A stretch of DNA of 64,000 nt from the NCBI RefSeq assembly GCF_004361915.1, contig NZ_SNWP01000016.1, positions 1-64,000 on the forward strand, written 5' to 3'. This document shows positions 43,239-51,990 of the stretch, piece after piece. The notes below the pieces were generated by a model. That model had not been told where the DNA came from, made no database searches, and was given only the letters and a program-made list of their open reading frames with translations. Origin of the DNA: Sediminibacterium goheungense. Lineage in GTDB: Bacteria > Bacteroidota > Bacteroidia > Chitinophagales > Chitinophagaceae. The translations under genes were made by a program, and so were the position numbers. Every line of letters starts with the position of its first letter. Positions within the stretch are counted from its first letter, which is position 1.

Positions 43239-44369
43239 ATGGCAAACGGTAAAACCCTGTTCCTGAAAATCAATGACTGGTTACATTTATGGTTGGGTAT
43301 TGTGGTGGGATTTTTTATAGTCATCATCAGCATCACCGGTTGTATCTATGTTTTTGAAAGAGATATCCGTGACTACACAGAACCCTATCGGTTTGTTGCT
43401 ATCAAAAAACAACCTTACTTATTGCCTTCGCAACTAAGGGGCATCGCAGAAAAGCAATCGGGTGTGCCTGCTGCCGGCGTGCAGTACGGTGTGCCCGGTG
43501 AAGCTGCTGCCGTTACCTATACCAAAAAGCCACAGGGGTTTACTTATTTATATCTCAATCCATACACGGGAGAGGTATTGAAAGAAAAAATACTTGAACG
43601 TGATTTTTTTCGACAGGTATTAAAAGGTCATTTCTATTTATGGCTACCACCAGCTATCGGAAAACCTGTAGTCAATATCATTGTACTCATTTTTGTATTC
43701 CTGCTGATTAGTGGTATTATCATGTGGTGGCCGAAAAGATGGAACAAGGCTAATAGAAAAAAAAGTTTTACCATCAACCGAAAAGCAAGTTTTAAAAGAG
43801 TGAATTATGATCTGCATAATGTACTGGGTTTTTATGTATTGGTGGTTGCTTTTGTGATAGCGGTTACGGGTATGGTTTATGGTTTTGAATGGTTTAAGAA
43901 AGGATATTTTTATGTAGTAAGTGGTGGCAAAAATTTTGAACCTAATCAACGCCCCTTGTCAGATACCACTGTTCTTCTTACGGATTCACTGAAAGCACCG
44001 GAAGATCAGGTATGGGTAAAAGTGATAAGAGATTATACCCCTATACAAGGGATGCTGCAAATAAGCCTGCCTCAAAAAAATGCAGATGCCATTATGGTTA
44101 CCTATAATCCGGAAAGAAAAACCTATTACAAAAGACAGTTCCGGTATTTTGACCGTTTTACGACCACCGAAATAACAACAACTGTAAAAGATAAAAATTT
44201 CGGAGAGCGTATCTATGCTGCCAACTATGATATCCATGTAGGAGCCATTGGTGGTATGCCCGGAAAAATACTTGCTTTCTCTGCCAGCCTGATATGCGCC
44301 AGTCTTCCTGTTACCGGTTTTTTAATCTGGTGGGGAAGAAGGAAGAGGAAAATAAGAAATAAGGAATAA
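43239..44369 (+). CDS. PepSY-associated TM protein (siderophore uptake partner)
   Basis: A 376-residue inner membrane protein with four main membrane segments. INDWLHLWLGIVVGFFIVIISITGCIYVFERDI is the first, LKGHFYLWLPPAIGKPVVNIIVLIFVFLLISGIIMWWPKRW the second, then NYDLHNVLGFYVLVVAFVIAVTGMVYGFEWF and a final helix ending in LIWWGRRKRK. Conserved His in helices (LHLWLG, GHFYLW, DLHNVLG, DIHVG) suggest haem or electron transfer, as proposed for PepSY_TM proteins that reduce ferric siderophores. It starts four bases after the receptor gene. Its last codons and stop lie in a GGAATAA-type heptamer repeat. Confidence 0.88.
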   Translation: MANGKTLFLKINDWLHLWLGIVVGFFIVIISITGCIYVFERDIRDYTEPYRFVAIKKQPYLLPSQLRGIAEKQSGVPAAGVQYGVPGEAAAVTYTKKPQGFTYLYLNPYTGEVLKEKILERDFFRQVLKGHFYLWLPPAIGKPVVNIIVLIFVFLLISGIIMWWPKRWNKANRKKSFTINRKASFKRVNYDLHNVLGFYVLVVAFVIAVTGMVYGFEWFKKGYFYVVSGGKNFEPNQRPLSDTTVLLTDSLKAPEDQVWVKVIRDYTPIQGMLQISLPQKNADAIMVTYNPERKTYYKRQFRYFDRFTTTEITTTVKDKNFGERIYAANYDIHVGAIGGMPGKILAFSASLICASLPVTGFLIWWGRRKRKIRNKE

Positions 44370-44428
44370 GGAATAAGGAATAAGAAATAAGAAATGGCTA
44401 ATGGCTAATGGCTAATGGCTAATGGCTA
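44346..44428. repeat. Heptamer repeats GGAATAA and ATGGCTA
   Basis: From about 44346 there are several copies of a GGAATAA/GAAATAA heptamer. These run into five perfect copies of ATGGCTA (44394-44428). Two different 7-mers abut in the same 7-nt register. The block begins inside the end of the PepSY gene. Confidence 0.93.
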
Positions 44429-44494
44429 AAATTAACTATCTATAAAGATACTACTTTTTATCTTAGTGTATCTCATTATCCGTTCTATCCCGGT

Positions 44495-44785
44495 ATGCGG
44501 CTCATATTTACTTTTTATCGTAGTTTTTTGTTTGCATCACTTCTAATGACAGCAATTTGCATCACTGTGTTCTGGAAAAATGGTATCGAAAGTTTTATGG
44601 CTATTTTCTGGTTTAAAATAGCTGCTACATGTTTGCTGTATTACTTTGTCAATACCTACAAAGCAAAAGAATTTTATTACTACCAGAATCTGGGCATTTC
44701 CAAACAGAAACTTTGGACGGTATCTCTGGGCTTTGATTTTTTGATTTTCATTATTTCCCTCATCGTAATTCATAAAATGAAATGA
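44495..44785 (+). CDS. Small membrane protein paired with an ABC ATPase
   Basis: A 96-residue protein with three likely membrane segments (FLFASLLMTAICITVF, FMAIFWFKIAATCLLYYFV, FDFLIFIISLIVIHKM). KEFYYYQNLGISKQKLW between helices 2 and 3 resembles the coupling-helix region of ABC permeases that contact an ATPase. The stop overlaps the start of the ATPase gene by 4 bp. No full permease is nearby, so this may be a minimal permease subunit. Family not recognised. Confidence 0.78.
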   Translation: MRLIFTFYRSFLFASLLMTAICITVFWKNGIESFMAIFWFKIAATCLLYYFVNTYKAKEFYYYQNLGISKQKLWTVSLGFDFLIFIISLIVIHKMK

Positions 44786-45444
44786 GCCAAAAACTGGAAG
44801 CCGATGGTATTCTGTTGTCGTTCGGGTCAAGGAAAATATTGTCGGACATTTATATACGATGTGAAACTGGGAGCATAACTGCTATTCTGGGAAGAAACGG
44901 AACTGGTAAAAGTTCACTGATGAATGTCATATATGGAAATTTACCTGCATTGAATAAATCAGTACGCATTAATGGAACCTCTATTCTGCAGGCTTTTAAA
45001 CGTCCGGATCTTTTAACTTATTTACCACAGTTCAATTTCATACCCTCATTTTTATCTGTAAAACAAGTGTTTTCTGATTTCAGATTGAATTACGATGATT
45101 TTGAAGCCCTGTTTCCTGCGTTTCAATCTGTTTATCATTCCCGTATTGGAAAACTATCTGGCGGAGAGCGCCGGCTGCTAGAAGTATACCTTATCATAAA
45201 AGCACAATCAATATTTTCAATGCTCGATGAACCGTTTTCTCATGTAACACCCATGCAGGTGGAGGTTTTGAAAGTGTTGATACAAAAGGAAAAACTGACA
45301 AAAGGATTTTTCATAACAGATCACCTGTATCATCAGGTAACCGATATCTCTGATCGTCTTTATGTTTTGAAAGACGGCGTAGCTCATCTGGCTAAAAGCA
45401 CGGCTGACCTTGAAAGATTTGGTTATATAAACGGATTGGTATAA
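44782..45444 (+). CDS. ABC transporter ATP-binding protein
   Basis: A 220-residue nucleotide-binding domain. Walker A GRNGTGKSS (37-45), Q-loop LPQFNF (81-86), signature LSGGERR (125-131) and Walker B FSMLDEPFSHV (145-155), followed by an H-loop ITDH. Key catalytic residues are intact. It overlaps the small membrane protein by 4 bp; the two look like a complete minimal transporter or an ATPase-regulated membrane complex. Substrate unknown. Confidence 0.9.
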   Translation: MSQKLEADGILLSFGSRKILSDIYIRCETGSITAILGRNGTGKSSLMNVIYGNLPALNKSVRINGTSILQAFKRPDLLTYLPQFNFIPSFLSVKQVFSDFRLNYDDFEALFPAFQSVYHSRIGKLSGGERRLLEVYLIIKAQSIFSMLDEPFSHVTPMQVEVLKVLIQKEKLTKGFFITDHLYHQVTDISDRLYVLKDGVAHLAKSTADLERFGYINGLV

Positions 45445-45554
45445 AGGATTCAATAACTAATCTATCAGAGATTTCGTCACTTAATAAATTCTCTTATATT
45501 TAGTTCATCGTATTTCGGGAGTTGATCCTGGGAACTAACTGTAAAGTATTTAGT

Positions 45555-47159
45555 ATGTCGTTCGACTACATTATAATTGGTGCAGGTTCTGCCGGCTGTG
45601 TACTGGCTAACCGTTTATCGGAAGACAATCAGTGTAAAGTACTTTTGTTAGAAGCGGGTGGGCCCGATAAAAAAATGGAAATACATATTCCCGGTGGTTA
45701 TGGTAAGCTGCACCGGTCGGAAGTTGACTGGGCCTTCTGGAGCACGCCACAGAAAGCCATTGATAACCGGAAACTGTTTATACCCCGTGGTAAAACTTTA
45801 GGAGGTAGCAGTGCTACCAATGCTATGGCTTACGTTCGTGGTAACAGGGCCGACTATGATGAGTGGGCCGCACTGGGAAATAAAGGATGGTCGTTTGAGG
45901 AAGTCTTACCTTATTTCAAAAAATCAGAACACAACGAACAGTTTGGCGGTGATTATCATGGTTGGAACGGGGAATTGAATATTACCCAATCTAAACAACC
46001 ACATCCGCTTTCAGAAGTGTTTATACAAGCCTGTATGGAATCAGGTATTCCCAGAAACGATGATTATAACGGGGCGGAACAACTTGGGGCATCACTGCTT
46101 CAGTTTACCATTAAAAACAACAGAAGGCATAGTGCCGCCACTGCTTTTCTCAAGCCGGTGATGAAACGTTCCAATCTTACTATAAGAACGGGAAGTCAGG
46201 TAAAATCCATACTGATTGAAAATGGCAGGGCGGTAGGTGTTGAAGTTATGATAGGTAATCATGGATCCGAACGTATTAATTGTAACAAAGAAGTAATTGT
46301 ATCGGCAGGTACTATACAATCGCCACAAATACTGATGCTATCTGGTATTGGTGATCCTGTTGAATTGGGCAGAGCTGGTATTAATGTGATTCATCCATTG
46401 ACTGGTGTTGGTAAAAACCTTCAGGATCATGTATGGGTAGGTACAGGTGCCCATACCATCATCCCTACAGCCAATCATTTATTAGCTCCCTGGAATATGG
46501 GGATGGCCCTCCTGCAGCAATTGCTCATGAAAAAAGGGCCGCTGTCGAATAGTCCGATTGAGGCTAATGCATTTGTGTCGCTCGATAACCAATCATCACG
46601 TCCCGATATTCAGTTCCATTTTGCACCGGTCGGTATTGCGGATGATTACAGCACGGATATTTATGACCTGAAAACTTTTCCCCGAAAAAACGGGGTAGGG
46701 GTCATGGCCATATTGTTAAAACCACAAAGCAGGGGGGCTATCGGATTAAAATCGGCTAATCCGAAAGATTATCCGCTCATCAATCCCAATGTGTTGGCAG
46801 AACCAGCTGATCGTTCTATGTTACTGGCCGGACTTCAAAAAGCGATCGGTCTGATGCGTAGTCATGCCCTGGATGCTTATTTTGAAAACGGAATGGTGTT
46901 ACCCGCAGAACCAGATAATGAATCTTCGCTGCATGCACATATCAACAGAAGTTTAGAAACCTTGTACCACCCGGTAGGCACCTGTAAAATGGGGGAAGAT
47001 TCATTGGCCGTAACCGATAGCCAACTCAGGGTACATGGTATCAAAGCCTTGAGGGTGGTTGACGCTTCTGTTATGCCCATTATTGTGGCAGGAAATACCA
47101 ATGCGGCTACCATTATGATTGCCGAAAAAGCTTCCGATCTCATAAAATCAGCCAACTAA
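45555..47159 (+). CDS. GMC-family FAD oxidoreductase (choline dehydrogenase-like)
   Basis: A 534-residue flavoprotein from ATG 45555; an in-frame codon at 45522 adds 11 unconserved residues. DYIIIGAGSAGCVLANRLSED is the FAD-binding Rossmann motif, RGKTLGGSSATNAMAYVRGN the GMC signature 1 and SAGTIQSPQILMLSGIG signature 2. LYHPVGTCKMG and VVDASVMPIIVAGNTNAATIMIAEKASDLI contain the catalytic His and Asn. Oxidises an alcohol; related to choline and alkanol dehydrogenases, but the substrate is not predictable. Transcribed alone. Confidence 0.9.
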   Translation: MSFDYIIIGAGSAGCVLANRLSEDNQCKVLLLEAGGPDKKMEIHIPGGYGKLHRSEVDWAFWSTPQKAIDNRKLFIPRGKTLGGSSATNAMAYVRGNRADYDEWAALGNKGWSFEEVLPYFKKSEHNEQFGGDYHGWNGELNITQSKQPHPLSEVFIQACMESGIPRNDDYNGAEQLGASLLQFTIKNNRRHSAATAFLKPVMKRSNLTIRTGSQVKSILIENGRAVGVEVMIGNHGSERINCNKEVIVSAGTIQSPQILMLSGIGDPVELGRAGINVIHPLTGVGKNLQDHVWVGTGAHTIIPTANHLLAPWNMGMALLQQLLMKKGPLSNSPIEANAFVSLDNQSSRPDIQFHFAPVGIADDYSTDIYDLKTFPRKNGVGVMAILLKPQSRGAIGLKSANPKDYPLINPNVLAEPADRSMLLAGLQKAIGLMRSHALDAYFENGMVLPAEPDNESSLHAHINRSLETLYHPVGTCKMGEDSLAVTDSQLRVHGIKALRVVDASVMPIIVAGNTNAATIMIAEKASDLIKSAN

Positions 47160-47221
47160 CTTAGTTTTGCCTCCCTGTTTGGAAACTATTGTGTTGTATT
47201 TACACATTAAATAATTACTTT

Positions 47222-50098
47222 GTGACTTCTAAAACTGCTCAAGTGGCTACGACCAAGAAAACGATTGCTCCCAAAAAAGGCCAACCTGTGTCTGTACCTG
47301 AAGTGGTAACAAAGAAAAAGAATACCGCTGCAAAAAAAAAGGTGAAGACCCCGCCCGCTGCTAAAAAGTCGGCAGTGAAGGCGGTCACAGGTGTTAAACA
47401 TATCACTTTTCAATTACGCTTTCATACCAGTTTCGGACAGGACCTGCTGATTCTTGGCGATCACCCTTTACTGGGTAATGGCCAACCTGAACAGGCCGTA
47501 CCCATGCAGTACTTTAATGAAGAATATTGGGTATTAACTGTTCCATTTGAAACGGCAGATTGCACAGGGCCGGTTACCTACCATTATTTGTTAAGAAATG
47601 CCGATGGAAGTATACAGCACGATTGGGGTAATGATAAATCATTTGATCCGAAATCGCTGAAAGTAACTGAACTGCATATTATCGATACATGGAACTATGC
47701 AGGGTATTTTGAAAATGCTTTTTATACGGAGCCGTTTACGAAAGTATTGCTTCGCTCTAACGCAATACATGTAAAAACAAAGAAGGTAACATCTGTTTCA
47801 CATATACTCAGTGTAAAAACCCCTTTGTTACAGAAAGGACAAACAGTTTGTGTGTTAGGTAGCGGTAATACATTTGGATACTGGGATAGTAGCGACCCAT
47901 TGCTGATGAGTAAAGATGATGGCAGTGATTTTTATCGGATTGAATTGAACCTGAGTAAAGAAAATTTTCCGATAGCCTATAAATATGGAGTCTACGATAC
48001 TATCGCACAACGATTGGTTAGGTATGAAGATGGCAATAACCGTATCCTGCATGAAGCATCTGTAAAAGATAAGCTCATGATGGTAAATGACGGTTTTGCG
48101 GTATTACCCAATAATGTATGGAAAGGAGCAGGTGTTGCGATTCCTGTATTCAGTATCAGAACCGAACATGGTTTAGGCGTTGGCGAGTTTACGGATCTCA
48201 AAAAAATGGTAGACTGGGCTGTTAAAGCCGGGTTGAAGATGATTCAGTTATTGCCTGTCAACGACACTACAGCCACACATAGCTGGACAGATTCTTATCC
48301 CTATGCTGCTATTTCAGCTTTTGCATTACACCCGCTTTACCTGAACCTGGATGCATTGGTAAAAGATGATGTGAAATTGCAGAAACAAATCAATGTAGAA
48401 AAAGCAAAATTAAACGCACTGCCCGAAATTGATTATGAAGCTGTGATTGGTTTTAAAACGAAGCTGATACAGAAAATATATACAGCAAAAGGACAGGATA
48501 CACTTTCATCAGCCGGATTTCAGGAATACTTTGAGCAGAATAAACACTGGTTACAATCATACGCTGCTTTCTGTTACCTCCGAGATCAGTATGGTACGGT
48601 TGATTTTAACCAATGGCCGGCATACAGACATTTTAACCAGCAGGAAATAGACTTTTTAACAGCCAGAGAATCGGCTGCCCATACGGAGATAGCGCTTCAT
48701 TATTATGTACAATACCAACTCCATGTACAATTAAAAGAAGCCACTGCCTATGCACACGATCATGGTATTATAGTGAAAGGAGATATTGCCATCGGAGTTT
48801 ACCGCCATGGAGCTGATGCATGGCAGCATCCTGAATTGTATCATATGGATGCACAGGCAGGTGCTCCACCGGATGATTTTGCAGTAGCGGGTCAGAACTG
48901 GGGCTTTCCTACCTATAACTGGCAACAGATGCAGGCCGATGGCTTTGCATGGTGGAAACAGCGTTTTGAGCAGATGGGTTACTATTTCGATGCATTCCGT
49001 ATTGATCATATCCTTGGATTCTTCCGCATATGGAGTATTCCCATGGATGCGGTAGAAGGTATACTCGGTCGTTTTGTGCCGGCCATTCCGGTTCATATCA
49101 ATGAATTTCAGCAGAGAGGTATTTCTTTCGATCATCACCGGTTTACCAAACCCTTTATCAATGACAATATTTTATGGGAACTGTTCGGATACGATAATGA
49201 ATTGGTGAAAAAAGAGTTTCTGGATTATGATGGTTTTGGTCATTATACCCTAAAGCCTTCGTTTGCCACGCAAAGAAAGGTAGAAACTCATTTTCATACA
49301 CTGGAACAAGACGAACAACATGAAAAAGTAAAGAAGGGACTGTATAACCTGATCAGTAATGTGATACTGTTTCCTGCCGCAGAAAACGATCATGAGCATT
49401 TTCATTTCCGTATCGGTATAGAGAATACTTCTTCTTATCGCTACTTAGACACACATGTGCAGGGTTTGCTGAAAGATTTGTATGTTGATTATTTCTATCG
49501 TCGTCAGGATGAATTCTGGAAACAGGAAGCCTTACAAAAATTACCTGCATTAAAGCGGGTAACCAATATGCTGATCTGTGGAGAAGACCTGGGTATGGTA
49601 CCCGATTGTGTGCCCGATGTAATGAAACAACTGGGTTTGTTAAGTCTCGAAATACAAAGGATGCCGAAAGATCCGAAAAAAGATTTCTTTCATCCCAATG
49701 ATGCACCTTACCTGAGTGTGGTAACACCTTCCACACATGATATGAGTACTATACGTGGCTGGTGGGAAGAAGACCGTGAACGGATTCAACAGTTTTATAA
49801 CCATGAACTCGGTCAATGGGGTGAAGCACCTGCGTATTGTGAAGCCTGGATCAATCAGGCTATTGTATTGCAACATTTGTATTCACCGGCTATGTGGGCT
49901 GTGTTTCAGTTACAGGATTTATTAGGTATGAATGCTGCTTTGCGTAGAGAAGATCCCAATCAGGAAAGAATCAATATACCTGCCAATCCCAAACACTACT
50001 GGCGCTACCGTATGCACCTGAGTATGGAAGAACTAATGAAAGAAGTGTCTTTTACCAATGAGTTAAAAGGATATATTGAAGCAAGCGGAAGAAGCTGA
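47222..50098 (+). CDS. malQ: 4-alpha-glucanotransferase with two starch-binding domains
   Basis: A 958-residue GH77 amylomaltase, from a GTG at 47222 (an upstream TTG at 47189 would add 11 residues). Residues 1-60 are Lys/Pro/Ala-rich. Two CBM20 domains follow at about 60-165 and 185-290 (HTSFGQDLLILGDHPLLGNG and GQTVCVLGSGNTFGYWDSSDP). The catalytic barrel contains YFDAFRIDHILGFFRIW (nucleophile Asp), CGEDLGMVP (acid Glu) and TPSTHDMSTIRGWW (third Asp). It transfers alpha-1,4-glucan segments in glycogen/maltodextrin metabolism. The domain order resembles plant DPE2 and Bacteroidota enzymes. Confidence 0.93.
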   Translation: MTSKTAQVATTKKTIAPKKGQPVSVPEVVTKKKNTAAKKKVKTPPAAKKSAVKAVTGVKHITFQLRFHTSFGQDLLILGDHPLLGNGQPEQAVPMQYFNEEYWVLTVPFETADCTGPVTYHYLLRNADGSIQHDWGNDKSFDPKSLKVTELHIIDTWNYAGYFENAFYTEPFTKVLLRSNAIHVKTKKVTSVSHILSVKTPLLQKGQTVCVLGSGNTFGYWDSSDPLLMSKDDGSDFYRIELNLSKENFPIAYKYGVYDTIAQRLVRYEDGNNRILHEASVKDKLMMVNDGFAVLPNNVWKGAGVAIPVFSIRTEHGLGVGEFTDLKKMVDWAVKAGLKMIQLLPVNDTTATHSWTDSYPYAAISAFALHPLYLNLDALVKDDVKLQKQINVEKAKLNALPEIDYEAVIGFKTKLIQKIYTAKGQDTLSSAGFQEYFEQNKHWLQSYAAFCYLRDQYGTVDFNQWPAYRHFNQQEIDFLTARESAAHTEIALHYYVQYQLHVQLKEATAYAHDHGIIVKGDIAIGVYRHGADAWQHPELYHMDAQAGAPPDDFAVAGQNWGFPTYNWQQMQADGFAWWKQRFEQMGYYFDAFRIDHILGFFRIWSIPMDAVEGILGRFVPAIPVHINEFQQRGISFDHHRFTKPFINDNILWELFGYDNELVKKEFLDYDGFGHYTLKPSFATQRKVETHFHTLEQDEQHEKVKKGLYNLISNVILFPAAENDHEHFHFRIGIENTSSYRYLDTHVQGLLKDLYVDYFYRRQDEFWKQEALQKLPALKRVTNMLICGEDLGMVPDCVPDVMKQLGLLSLEIQRMPKDPKKDFFHPNDAPYLSVVTPSTHDMSTIRGWWEEDRERIQQFYNHELGQWGEAPAYCEAWINQAIVLQHLYSPAMWAVFQLQDLLGMNAALRREDPNQERINIPANPKHYWRYRMHLSMEELMKEVSFTNELKGYIEASGRS

Positions 50099-50133
50099 GA
50101 AAATTAGAAATAAGGAACAGGAAATAACTAAGT

Positions 50134-50186
50134 GATGTCAGATAGCAGATGTAAAATCTGATATCTGACATCTGCCATCTGACATT
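50134..50186. repeat. GATGTCA/ATCTGAC-type heptamer inverted repeat
   Basis: Degenerate 7-nt units (GATGTCA GATAGCA GATGTAA) followed by their complements (TATCTGACATCTGCCATCTG). GATGTCAGATA (50134-50144) pairs with TATCTGACATC (50162-50172). It lies 35 bases after the malQ stop; a GGAACAG-type heptamer stretch precedes it. Confidence 0.85.
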
Positions 50187-50221
50187 CTTCCTCTATCTTT
50201 ACGCTTCCAAAAACAATTCCC

Positions 50222-51235
50222 TTGAAGCTGAGTTACCGGGCTGTTAATCTGCCTTTTCAATATCCTTTTACAATATCAAACGGTAGAACCAAAACACACC
50301 AGCCATCTTTAATAGTGGCGCTTGAATTAGGACCTTTTATGGGGTTTGGGGAAGCACCCGCTATTACCTATTACAATATTACGGTGGAAGAGATGATGGC
50401 TGATCTGGAGAAGTACCGTAAGATGATTGAAAAGTTTGCCCTTACAGAGCCGGAACGTTACTGGCATTACCTGCATCACCTGATTCCCAATAATCCATTT
50501 TTGGTTTGCGCACTGGATATGGCCTGCTGGGATCTATTCGGAAAAATGAAAGGGAAACCGGTTTATCAGTTATGGGAAACCCAATGGGAAAATACACCTG
50601 TAACTGATTACACGATTGGCATCGATACCATCGATATTATGATCAATAAAATGAAAGCTCATCCGTGGCCGGTATATAAAATTAAGCTGGGTACACCACA
50701 GGATATTGCGATTATAGAAGCCTTACGACAGTACACAGATGCTACTTTCAGAATTGATGCCAATGCCGGTTGGACTATTGAGGAAGCATTGAGTAAAATT
50801 CCGCAATTGGCTACACTGGGTGTAGAGTTTATTGAACAGCCCTTAGCAAAAGATAACTGGGAGGGGATGAAAATACTCTATGAAAAGTCTGCATTGCCCC
50901 TGTATGCGGATGAGTCATGTGTATCAGAGCATGATGTTAAAAAATGTGCCGGTCATTTTCATGGTATCAATATTAAATTAACTAAATGCAGTGGTATGAC
51001 ACCTGCGTTGCGAATGATTCAGGAAGCACGAACGCTGGGTTTAAAAGTTATGATGGGTAGTATGAATGAATCTACCATCGGTTCTGCAGCCATTGCACAA
51101 TTTCTGCCGCAACTGGATTATGTTGATATGGATGGCCCTTTGTTACTGGCCGAAGATATTGCTACGGGACTTCAATATAACGATGGACATATTACCTTAT
51201 CGGGAAATCCTGGATTAGGTATTCGACTCTCCTGA
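50222..51235 (+). CDS. Enolase-superfamily dipeptide epimerase (Ala-Glu epimerase-like)
   Basis: A 337-residue protein with a TTG start. PFTISNGRTKTHQPSLIV is the capping-domain start. YKIKLGTPQD is the KxK catalytic motif near residue 153, RIDANAGWT holds the first metal Asp, FIEQPL the Glu, ADESC the second Asp, and GINIKLTKCSGM the opposing catalytic Lys. This set matches muconate-lactonising/dipeptide epimerases such as L-Ala-D/L-Glu epimerase used in peptidoglycan recycling. Exact dipeptide preference uncertain. Confidence 0.88.
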   Translation: MKLSYRAVNLPFQYPFTISNGRTKTHQPSLIVALELGPFMGFGEAPAITYYNITVEEMMADLEKYRKMIEKFALTEPERYWHYLHHLIPNNPFLVCALDMACWDLFGKMKGKPVYQLWETQWENTPVTDYTIGIDTIDIMINKMKAHPWPVYKIKLGTPQDIAIIEALRQYTDATFRIDANAGWTIEEALSKIPQLATLGVEFIEQPLAKDNWEGMKILYEKSALPLYADESCVSEHDVKKCAGHFHGINIKLTKCSGMTPALRMIQEARTLGLKVMMGSMNESTIGSAAIAQFLPQLDYVDMDGPLLLAEDIATGLQYNDGHITLSGNPGLGIRLS

Positions 51236-51424
51236 TTCATAGTATTAAATCTTTCCTTCTCCCTTTCTCCCTGCAAAAAACCGTTACGCATTTTCGTAAA
51301 CTACTAATTCAAAATGTTTCTCGCAGGGAGAATGGAAGGTGGTTATGGGAATTCACTTTTTTATAACAGTTCTTTCTTTTTCTGGCATTGCGTTTGGCTT
51401 ATACAAAGTATAAAACCATTCATC

Positions 51425-51874
51425 ATGAAAAAGAAAATTTTACCCATTACAATCCTGCTTTCTATATTCATTATCAACACACCCGATGCACAGGTAAGGG
51501 TAAACCTCAATGTGAATATCGGTCAGCGACCAGCCTGGGGACTTCCCGGTAACTATGCAGGTGATTTCTATTATTTTCCTGAAATTGATGTGTATTACAA
51601 TATCCCCCAACGCAGGTTTGTGTACCTCGATAGAGGTAACTGGATTTATGTGAATGATTTGCCCCGTGCTTACAGAGGTTTTGATCTCTATCGAGGTCAG
51701 AAAATAGTGATCAATGATCCAAATCCTTTTATCCGTCCGAATTATTACCGTGAAAGATACGGCCGTCAGTATATGGCATACAGACCCCCGGTAGTAATTG
51801 TTGACAAAAGAAGAGGCCATGACCGAGATGATGACCGTTGGGAAAGACGAGGCCATGATCGCAGAAGGTGGTGA
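51425..51874 (+). CDS. Hypothetical secreted basic protein
   Basis: A 149-residue protein from ATG 51425 (signal peptide MKKKILPITILLSIFIINTPDAQ). An in-frame codon at 51314 adds 37 non-signal residues and is unlikely. The mature part is rich in aromatic residues and Arg: DFYYFPEIDVYYNIPQRRFVYLDRGNWIYVNDLP, described here as a Tyr-rich block at residues 44-77, and a C-terminal tail of Arg/Asp/His (RRGHDRDDDRWERRGHDRRR). Similar proteins occur in Bacteroidota without known function. A 22-bp inverted repeat begins three bases after the stop codon. Confidence 0.78.
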   Translation: MKKKILPITILLSIFIINTPDAQVRVNLNVNIGQRPAWGLPGNYAGDFYYFPEIDVYYNIPQRRFVYLDRGNWIYVNDLPRAYRGFDLYRGQKIVINDPNPFIRPNYYRERYGRQYMAYRPPVVIVDKRRGHDRDDDRWERRGHDRRRW

Positions 51875-51876
51875 TA

Positions 51877-51953
51877 GAAACAGAGGAACAGAGAAATATC
51901 CAATATAGAATTTCGAAGTTGGTTATTCTTCTATTTCTCTGTTCCTCTGTTTC
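51877..51953. repeat. Perfect 22-bp inverted repeat with heptamer character
   Basis: Left arm 51877-51898 (GAAACAGAGGAACAGAG and on) and right arm 51932-51953 (TATTTCTCTGTTCCTCTG and on) are perfect reverse complements, separated by 33 bases. Each arm contains CAGAGGA/ACAGAGA 7-nt units. It lies between the basic protein gene and trmH. Confidence 0.93.
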
Positions 51954-51990
51954 ATTTGTTTATGTCTCGTTTAGTACCGATTTTCGGGGT

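Noticed and set aside
51868..51990. N-terminal membrane extension of TrmH
   Set aside because: The extended frame is translated from the 22-bp inverted repeat; the internal ATG at 51991 matches the TrmH N terminus exactly.
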